NCBI GenBank assembly: GCA_017893485.1
Contig: CM030361.1
Coordinates: 141,564,461-141,628,460 of the forward strand
Length of the DNA stretch: 64,000 nt
Reading direction: 5' to 3'
Source of the DNA: Hemerocallis citrina
Taxonomy: Eukaryota; Streptophyta; Magnoliopsida; Asparagales; Asphodelaceae
Within the stretch, counting starts at the first letter, position 1. The number at the start of each line of letters is the position of its first letter. Positions 56,405 to 64,000 of this stretch are shown one piece after another. Made by a program: the position numbers and the translations under genes. The notes under the pieces are model-generated. The model was given only the letters and a program-made list of their open reading frames with translations. It searched no databases and was not told the DNA's origin.

Positions 56405-58226
56405 TTATAGGAGGTAAGTTTAGTTGTTTGCCAGTTTTTCTTCTAATTTATACAAAGAATAAGGTTTTAGATTTGATATGCAGTTATCTACTTATCTATA
56501 GTCTAAATTGTAAAGGAAAATGTAGGCTGTACCTATTAGAAACTCGCTTGAACTCATTTCATATTGCACAAATACAATCAACATTACTTTTTTGATCAAT
56601 GCTTGTTTGTGAAATTACTTTTCTGCAGCACAATGCTTGTTTGTGAAATTACCTCAATGATTATTGCAAAGTATTTACATTTGTAGAACCTAAAATGTTT
56701 GGTTAAACAATATAGAAAATCATCTGCAACTATAAATGACTAAGGTTAGCAATTGACTTTCTATAGTTGTACTGAACATGAAGATATTTCAGCATAAATT
56801 TCTTCATCTACATTCTGCAAATATATTTCAGCATAAATTTCTATAGAAAATCACCTACAAATATATTTCAACTTAAATTTGTGATATAAACATTTTCTAT
56901 AATAGATATAAATCTGATATGATGCAATCTAAAAATGTCTAGTTACTGCAACTATCAGAGATGAGATATAAATCTGATATGGTTCAACTTTATTTGTTTT
57001 AGTCATCCTATTTATTTGATGTCAAGTGGTGCTTAATCAAACTGAATATTCAAAATCATGTGGGGATTACCTTTTCAGGTAGTTGGAAACTGGAAAATGA
57101 CAATAATATTTGGGTAATCAGAAGGATTACCTACATGTCTAAACTTCAATTGCATATCAACTCAAGTCGTGCTTAATTGAACTGAATACACAAATTATAT
57201 TACTTAGGCACTGTCAATGGGCCTTCAAACTGCTGCAACAAGTTTTTCTGAGTCTTGTGCTTTGTATCTCTCTTTTGGTTAAAACTTAAAAGATTCAAAT
57301 GAGGTCGAAGCAATCAACATTCTACAGAACCACTTATGATGCTTTATAATTTATACACAAATTTATGCAGCATCTATAGAAATTTGTGCTGAAAACTTGC
57401 AACTCTAATCAATTATGAGTTTGGTTTTAGGCTGAAATATATTAAAATTTAAAATCAACATCTAATATAATGGAGTTTGGGTTTAGGATGAATTATTCAG
57501 AAAGTAATTGTCACAATTTGACCAGTGCGCTAATTTGGAATCTTGGGATTATAGTTTCTCATGTTGATTTACAATTAGAGTGCATGGTTCAATTGAGAAT
57601 GTATAGTTCAAATACTCAAGATTCGTTAGTCACAGGTTAAAAAAAGATTGAATCCTACTATAAGTCAAGCAGATTTGGGGTTGGTAAGTCCCCTTATAAA
57701 ATAGAACTTTTCTTCTTTGTGTACCGTTATAAATTTGGAAGAATATATATATCGTGCTGATCAATCTGAATAGTGTGTACCATTATAAGTTTGGAAGATC
57801 ATTTTATGTGTAGATGTGCTATGTAACTGAGAGAAATCTGTTTGTGATGCTTGAACTCTGTGTTTATCTCTAGTGATTTGATTCTTTTTTCGCTAGGGAT
57901 CTATAGTAGTTTATGAGATAGTAGCTTCTACTTTGTGATGAAAAGGTGGTTTCTTTTGCCTGTGCTTTTTGTGTAGATAATTATCCAACTGATTTGTTCA
58001 TTGTAATCAATTGGTTTTAACCAATCAGCACGATATATATTCACTACTGAACAAGAAGATGAGTATTATTTAGAAATTTTGCAAATATGATCACAGATTA
58101 TTTACCTTAGTATTATTTAGTATTCTTTGTCTTTGTTTAGTAATGTTTATCTTAGTTGCAACAAAGACTGAGTTTATAATGAAGTTGATCTCAATCAAAA
58201 ACATGCAGGATCTATTTGAAGTTGAA
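56405..58226 (+). other. 5' region of the hAT element (intron-like)
   Basis: AT-rich DNA without long frames. With 47206-47631 and 55834-55959 it forms the leader and probable first intron of the hAT transposase gene. No other feature is recognised. Confidence 0.55.
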
Positions 58227-60460
58227 ATGGCTGATAAGGATATGGGGAAGGATAAAGATACCATGGAAGCTACTGATGTAAATGTGGTAACTTCTGAAAA
58301 TCCTCAAAATATCTCTGCTGAAAATGTTAATACTGAAAAGGAAAAAACAGAAAAGAAATTGAAGTCAAAAGTTTGGCCAGAGATGTCCAAACAAAAAATT
58401 GATGGCATTGAAGTATCAATATGCCCCTATTATCATAATAGATTTACTGGAGCTAGTACTAGTGGCACTAGCCACTTGTAGAGGCACTTAACAAGTTGTC
58501 CTAAGAAAAAGTCCAAAGACATTAGACAACAACTCCTGACCAGAAATGTAAGTTCTTTGCGGGGGGGAGGTTCAATAATCAAGCTCGAGTTTAGTCAAGA
58601 ACTTAGTAGAGAGAAACTTTCTCAAATGATTATGATTCATGAGTATCCTTTCTCTATTGTTGAACACTGGGGTTTCAAGAGGTTTATAAGAAATCTGCAG
58701 CATGGTCTCAAGAAACACTATTAAAACTGGTTGTATTGGGTATATGAGAAAGAAAAGAAAAAACTTCATGAATTTTTTGATAACTTTTCTGGTCGTGTTA
58801 GAATCACTACTGATATGTGGACATCAAACCAAACATTAGGATATTCATGCTTGATTGCTCATTTTATTGATGATGACTGGGTTTTACAAAAGCGGATAAT
58901 TAATTTTCAAATGGAACCATCTCCACACACAACTGAAAATCTTTGCTCATCCCTTTACAAATGCTTGCTAGATTAAAACATTGATAAGAAGATAATGTCA
59001 ATAACTGTTGATAACTGTACTACAAATGATTTAATGGTGGAGTTGTTGAAAGATGAGCTTTCTAGCAATCTTTTACTGGGAGGTGATTTATTTCATGTTC
59101 ATTGTTTGGCACATAGACTTAATTTAATTGTCCAAGATGGTCTTAAGGCTTTGGGTGATGTTGTGCGGAAAGTAAGGGATAGTGTCAAATACGTGATGGG
59201 TTCGCAAGGGAGGGAGCAGTTGTTCAAAGATATGTGCAAACAAGCAAAAATTAGCTGTGAGAAGCGTCACATTAAAGATGTTCCAACCCGCTGGAATTCT
59301 ACATATAAGATGCTGAAAGTAGCCTTGATTTATAAAGATGCATTTCAACGTCTTGAACATAGGGATTCTGTTTTCAGACAGAAGGTTGCAGCTTCTGAAG
59401 ATGAATGGCAAATGGCCATAGTTGTTTGTGATTTACTAGAAACTTTCTATAATGCATCAAATATGTTTTCAAGTAATTGTTAGCCCACGACTTTTATTTT
59501 TGATAGAAGTTATTACATAATTTACATTGGATTAAAATTATTTTGTCAAAAATATTTCTATAATGCATCATTTCTATTTTTAGGTTCAAATTATCCCACT
59601 GCTAATCTATTTTTTGATGAAATTTGTGAGATAAGATTGAAATCACATGAAGAGGAAGGGAGATATAACTTTTTGCAGCCAGGTGTTGCTGCTATGTTGG
59701 AGAAGTTTTTGAAGTATTGGAAATTTTACCACTTACCCTTAGCATGTGCAAATATTATGGATCCAAGGTTCAAGTTGAAATTACTTGAGTATTATTATCC
59801 AAAGTTCTATGATTCTTTAACTGCTAAGGAAGAGGTGAAAATGGTAGTTGTTAGTATTAGTAACATTTATAAGGAATATCTTGTTAAGTTCTACTAAAGT
59901 TGGCTCAAGTGAAAGTAGTAGTTCTAACTCAGTCTCAACTGCAAAACGTACGAAGAGATACAGTCAATTCCTTACTCAAAGCTCTTCAATGATTCCAACA
60001 AAAACTGACTTAGATCTTTATTTAGAGGAAGCAGTTTTTCCTTTAGAAGAAGATACATTCGATGTGCTAGCTTGGTAGAAGTCTAATGCTGCAAGGTATC
60101 CTATTCTCTCATTGATGGCTCGTGATGTCCTTGCAATTCCGTTATCTACTGTAGCCTCAGAATCTGCATTCAGTACTGGTGGAAGAGTGTTGGACCAATA
60201 TCGTAGTTCTTCGCACCCAAGAACAGTTGAGGCCCTCATATGTGGCCAAGATTGGTTAAAGAACTCTATCAAAGGTACTAACTAATTGGATATTTTTGGT
60301 TTATAATCCTGATTTCTTATCCTTAGACTTATTATTATATTGCAGGACAAGATGGAGCCTCAAAGTTACAAATTCATGGTGCCGCTTTAGGTTCAGTGAT
60401 AGTTGAAGGAGAGAAAGATGATGCATGGTACAATATTTTATATCTTATTTTATCAAAGTA
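58227..60460 (+). pseudogene. hAT transposase with BED zinc finger, broken
   Basis: The ATG at 58227 (MADKDMGKDKD) opens a frame with an acidic start and a BED finger region: SKVWPEMSKQKIDGIE, ICPYYHNRFTG and TSGTSHL. The second finger Cys has become Tyr. A TAG at 58479-58481 interrupts it. The core follows with RITTDMWTSNQTLGYSCL, TVDNCTTNDLM, HCLAHRLNLIVQDGL and PTRWNSTYKML. An intron (59473-59583) precedes NYPTANLFFDEI and ANIMDPRFKLKLLEYYYP. After a frameshift near 59900, the hAT dimerisation region reads KTDLDLYLEEA and ARDVLAIPLSTVASESAFST. TAG at 60076-60078 sits where the family has Trp. Another intron (from about 60275 to 60345) may lead to a last exon. The enzyme would cut at the hAT ends; here it is dead. 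Confidence 0.9.
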
Positions 60461-60509
60461 CTTCTATAGATTTATGCCCTTTATATATAAGTTGTGTAAT
60501 GTGATATTC

Positions 60510-60840
60510 CTTCATATAGGTGAGGAAAAGGAAGACAATGAAGAGGGATTCATAGTAATCTTTTTGTATGAATGATTATTCTGATGAAGAGGAAAAGGAA
60601 GACAATGAAGAGGGATTCATAGCTATTTTTTTGTATGAATGATTATTCTGATGAGCTATGCTTTCATGTTATCTTGTATTACTTTCTATAAAACAAAATC
60701 CATGTAATTGCTTTTCTTAAATAAATCGGGTTGGAGAAAATATGTTTGTATGAATGATTATTTCGATGAGCTATACTCTCATGTTATCTTGAATTACATT
60801 CTATAAAACAATCCATGTAATTGTTTTTTTAAATGAAATC
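60510..60840 (+). repeat. Duplicated 3' segment of the hAT element
   Basis: GAGGAAAAGGAAGACAATGA with GAGGGATTCATAG occurs twice (about 60521 and 60588). TTTGTATGAATGATTATT with ATGAGCTAT also recurs three times down to about 60770. Confidence 0.75.
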
Positions 60841-61005
60841 GGGCCGGGCTCGGGTATTTTTTGTTATTCGGGTTCGGGCTTGGGCCTACATTTTGGAGCC
60901 CGATGCAAAATCGGGCCGGGCTCGGACCCCAAAAGAATTCGGGCTCGGGTTCGGGCTTATATAAGTCCGGCCCTAGCCCGGCCCGTTGCCACCCCTAACT
61001 TCAAC

Positions 61006-61550
61006 CACTTAACCACCATGTTACTTTGTTTTTCATTCTTTAAAGAAAAACATTCCCAATGGAGTTTATGATATCATATAGAATGGCAACATGCCATTCG
61101 CGTGCATTGGATCTCATGATCATTTTTATTTTATTTTTAAAAGAAAACTAGGAAAATGCAGGCGTGCAATGCATTCCATAAAAGGAAAGTATGAAAAATA
61201 GTTTTTATGATAGTAGTTTTATGTTTATATTTGTAAAATTAATTTAATAAAAGAAATATGGAATACTATTAATTGGAAAAACAATTTCCTTTTTTTAATA
61301 AGAAAGTTAAAGATGGCAATATACAATTTATACCATTAACTATATGGTATAAATTTTATATTGCCATCTTTAACTTATTAAAAAAAAAAAGAAATTGGTG
61401 TATATATAACGAATCTCAAACGACTTGATTTCTCATTCATAGACTAATTTATTCATGTAGATCAAAAGGAACGGTTCGGATCTTTCAACTAATGCCCCAA
61501 ACAAAAGTTCTCATGTGGTTCTCACCAAAAGAGTTCTCACTCGATCATGG

Positions 61551-61589
<39 letters not shown>

Positions 61590-62486
61590 GTCTATTATGA
61601 GATGGTGAGAAGAAACCCTTATCGTGAGCAAAAGATCTTAGCCGTTGGATCTCGATCCAGTGGCTGAGATCTTCTTCGCCTAAACTCATGAGATCTATCA
61701 TTGCATTGAGGGCATTTTGGGGATTTTAAAACCCATCTCACGCTCATTTCTCTATCATTTATCTCATCCCCAATCTCAATCTCAAATTGAAAACCCAAAT
61801 AGAAAACCCTAGCTCGTCTCCATCGAACTCCCCCAACTTCCGATGCTCCTCCCCATCGATTCTTCAACCCGCCACTCTACACCCACCCCAACGCTCCTCC
61901 TGAGCTCTGCTCGTCGCCATCAAACTTCCTCACACTCGCCCCTAAATCGACAACCCTAACACTAGATGCCATCGAACTCCTCCAAATCTCGAGCTCCTCC
62001 CCATCATTTCTTCGTCTCGCCACTCTAAACCCACCCCGACGCTCTGCTTGTCGTCGTCAAAATCCCCCAAATCGAAGACCTGCCATATCGCGGTGGGTTT
62101 GGCCGACGCTTGACGCTGATTTGGGTTCTTCATCTCCAAACTGCCATTTCACAATATTTTGGAGGGAAGTGTTTGATTCTCATAAATGATTTTATGATTT
62201 ATGTTCAATTTCTTGCATTTTCTTTTGGTTGTGTGTGTAGGCAATAATGAGTCACACTTTGATATAAGTTGGTTATTTATAAATGATGAGTGGGTTGCTA
62301 TAATTTGATACTGGATCTATGTTGGCAATGCTTGTTGAAATTATTGTTTTGGAGCATTGGCTGTGTTCTATGATAATTATGGAAAGTTGAATAGAGTTCG
62401 GGAATGAGCGTGAGAGAAGAAGGGGAAGAAATGAATGAGTGTTGAGAAATCCTTAAAATACCTTCAACATTAGCTTACATTTAAGT
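61006..62486. other. Unassigned DNA between the hAT element and the last LTR
   Basis: No gene is recognised. It contains a hairpin (61282-61397), a TA repeat (about 61552-61584) and a C/T-rich stretch (61740-62130). That stretch has AGAAAACCCTAG-like words and related words repeated near 61830-61900 and 61970-62030, such as CCATCGAACTCC. This could be a captured 5' exon or a transposon leader, but no open frame is convincing. Confidence 0.4.
61282..61397. repeat. Near-perfect inverted repeat with about 53-base arms
   Basis: The left arm (61282-61335) and right arm (61345-61397) are complementary except for a 3-base insertion and one or two mismatches. The loop is about 9 bases. Both arms contain GTTAAAGATGGCAATAT or its complement. 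Confidence 0.9.
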
Positions 62487-64000
62487 TGTCACGCCCCGCT
62501 TCCTGTTATACGAGAATACGGGCACATGACCGAGGCCCAACGAATGATGCGAATACACCATTCATTAGTTGTACAGGTAACTTAATAACAAGATAACAAT
62601 AAAACCACACAGGCATGTAAAATCACAATATGATAACAAAAGTTCATGACATAGTCCATAACATAACCAATAACTGGGAATAAAAGAAAGTAGTTATGGG
62701 TCAGACAAGCCTGGAATACAGTAGAGTAGCAACAGTAAGCAGAAATAAAAGGACAAGATAATTAAACAGAATCTAAAATTGCTTGTTCGCCACCACTTTC
62801 TGGTAATTCTTTTTCCACGCCTGCAAGTATATTTACACGAGAAACCAAAAGAAACAAGAAAACACTCGTTAATGTTAGTTATGGGCTACAAGTAGTACAA
62901 GCTAGATGGACAAATACAGAAAAACAAGAAGCAGGAAAAATAGCAAGGAATCAAGTATCATGTAATAGGAGACAATACAATATATAAACAGGCTCCTGAA
63001 CAAGACATTATGAAACAAGTGACATGTAAATAGGTAAACAAGTCAACAGGATCATGTAACATGTAATTGGATCATGCAAGTACACGTGTTAATCTTAAGT
63101 CTATTATTGTTTATTAACTTAACTAGTACGGCAATCATGCGACCCATACCACATATTTGATGCACACAATCAAGTGAGCGTTTAGACTTAGTGGTGGATT
63201 TTACAGGTCACGTACTCAGAAAAATATGTAAATTGTATCTTGTATCGAGATACGTGCAAACTTATAATATGAAACATGTAGAGTGTAAATTTGTAACGTG
63301 AAACATGTGAACCTGTAATTTGCAAGCTTGCAACTTGTAAGCTTGCAACTTGCATCGGGAAACCCCGAGTTCCCGTCCGAGTACGTTCTTCTATATTGCC
63401 CACTACTAAATCTTTTCTCTTATACTCCGGCTTGTTACTTTTATTACAATCAAACATGATCATGATGCAATGGGAACGATATCTATCAAGGAATTATGTA
63501 TGGAACATGTTCTAACTCATGAGATGTAAAAACATAAATATAAATATTAAAAAAAGCACAACACCTGTTCTGGACAACAAGACGTTGCTGCACCAAAACT
63601 GGATTTCCTGTTGCTACCGGAAAGAAAATCAGAAACCGTCAGAAGTTCTAGAAACTAGACTTCCGGACGATTCCAACACATATTTACAATGCAAAATACA
63701 GTAACAACAGATATGTCAATTTAATGGTTCTTTACAGGTTTTCTGTTCTGGCAGAATCTTAAGATCATGTTCTTGTGTTAAGAAGTCTATTAAAAATCTA
63801 ATTAAAAATTCTATAAAAATTATAATATCCCCTAAATCATGTTGATTAACATACTGGAAATTATTGAGGTGTAATTACACTATTAGTCTAACTTTTTAAT
63901 CCATTAAACATGTTAAGATGTTAAAAAATTAAGAATCTGTAATTTGTAAGTTAGCAGTACTATAAGTGTGATAACTTACACATAACAGATCGAAATTTAG
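62487..64000. mobile_element. Start of another LTR-type element, cut by window end
   Basis: From 62487 the sequence reads TGTCACGCCCCGCTTCC, closely like the LTR termini elsewhere in the window (TGTAGCGCCCC). The remaining 1.5 kb has no coding region and no second end, consistent with a long LTR. A cluster near 63300-63350 repeats GCAAGCTTGCAACTTG-like words. The assignment rests on the terminal word alone. Confidence 0.5.

Larger units (their letters stand above)
47206..60997 (+). mobile_element. hAT transposon containing a Ty3 retrotransposon and a Helitron
   Basis: An 8-bp duplication ACTTCAAC flanks it (47198-47205 and 60998-61005). The ends are imperfect inverted repeats, TAAGGCTGGCAA on the left and the complement of TAGGGGTGGCAA on the right, typical of hAT. 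Subterminal regions on both sides are rich in GGGCCGG/GCCCGA words (47220-47370 and 60840-60990). The transposase lies at 58227-60500. A Ty3 element (47632-55828) and a Helitron (55960-56404) sit in its 5' part. Confidence 0.88.

Noticed and set aside
61140..61190. Possible degenerate Helitron 3' end (minus strand TTTTCCTAGT with GCATTGCACGC upstream)
   Set aside because: The hairpin is weak and no matching 5' end was found.

Overview
This window is nuclear DNA of a flowering plant. It is a transposon-rich intergenic landscape around one recognisable host gene: a six-exon TOM20 (mitochondrial import receptor) gene at 32594-39309 (+). The transposon lineages (Tekay-type chromovirus, non-autonomous GAG-only Ty3 element, plant L1-type LINEs with a zf-RVT tail, PIF/Harbinger with a NAM-associated ORF1, hAT, Mutator-like and Helitrons) and the TAIL-anchored form of TOM20 all fit an angiosperm. 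The species cannot be read from the sequence. No rRNA or tRNA gene and no prokaryotic feature was found.

Layout. (1) 1-7977: a minus-strand Ty3-type element with near-identical LTRs, a gag region and no pol, so it is non-autonomous; the window starts inside its 3' LTR. (2) 8064-8712: a Harbinger-family MITE. 9225-9612: a small Mutator-like MITE with a perfect 9-bp target duplication. (3) 10354-20081: an element with about 125-bp diverged terminal inverted repeats (Mutator-like), interrupted by a full-length, mutated LINE at 12387-19928. (4) 20341-20892: a second Harbinger MITE, directly abutting (5) 20896-32488, an 11.6-kb PIF/Harbinger element. It carries ORF1 (trihelix/MYB-like plus NAM-associated domain), a broken DDE transposase and, unusually, a gene with a plant mobile domain (PMD). 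It has itself been hit by a 5'-truncated LINE (21575-25586), a short Helitron (31884-32461) and an LTR-like fragment (from 27532). (6) 32594-39309: TOM20, whose start codon lies only 105 bp from the Harbinger end. (7) 40008-47078: an internally shortened LINE containing a 5.2-kb solo LTR (40930-46118). (8) 47206-60997: a hAT element holding a complete Tekay-like Ty3 retrotransposon (47632-55828) and a 445-bp Helitron (55960-56404). (9) 61006-62486: unresolved DNA with a near-perfect hairpin, then the start of another LTR (62487 to the window end).

The boundaries of most elements are supported by their own target-site duplications, so the order of insertion can be read directly: hAT before Tekay and before its Helitron; Harbinger before the LINE and the Helitron in it; the Mutator-like element before its LINE. 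Almost every transposon gene is broken. In the Tekay element the breaks are mostly CAG to TAG in the sense strand, as expected from deamination of methylated cytosine. The most notable signals are the PMD gene inside a Harbinger element, the co-varying palindromes shared by the Harbinger family members, the 78-bp array with paired AGTCGACT sites in the Tekay LTR, and the close juxtaposition of Harbinger and TOM20.
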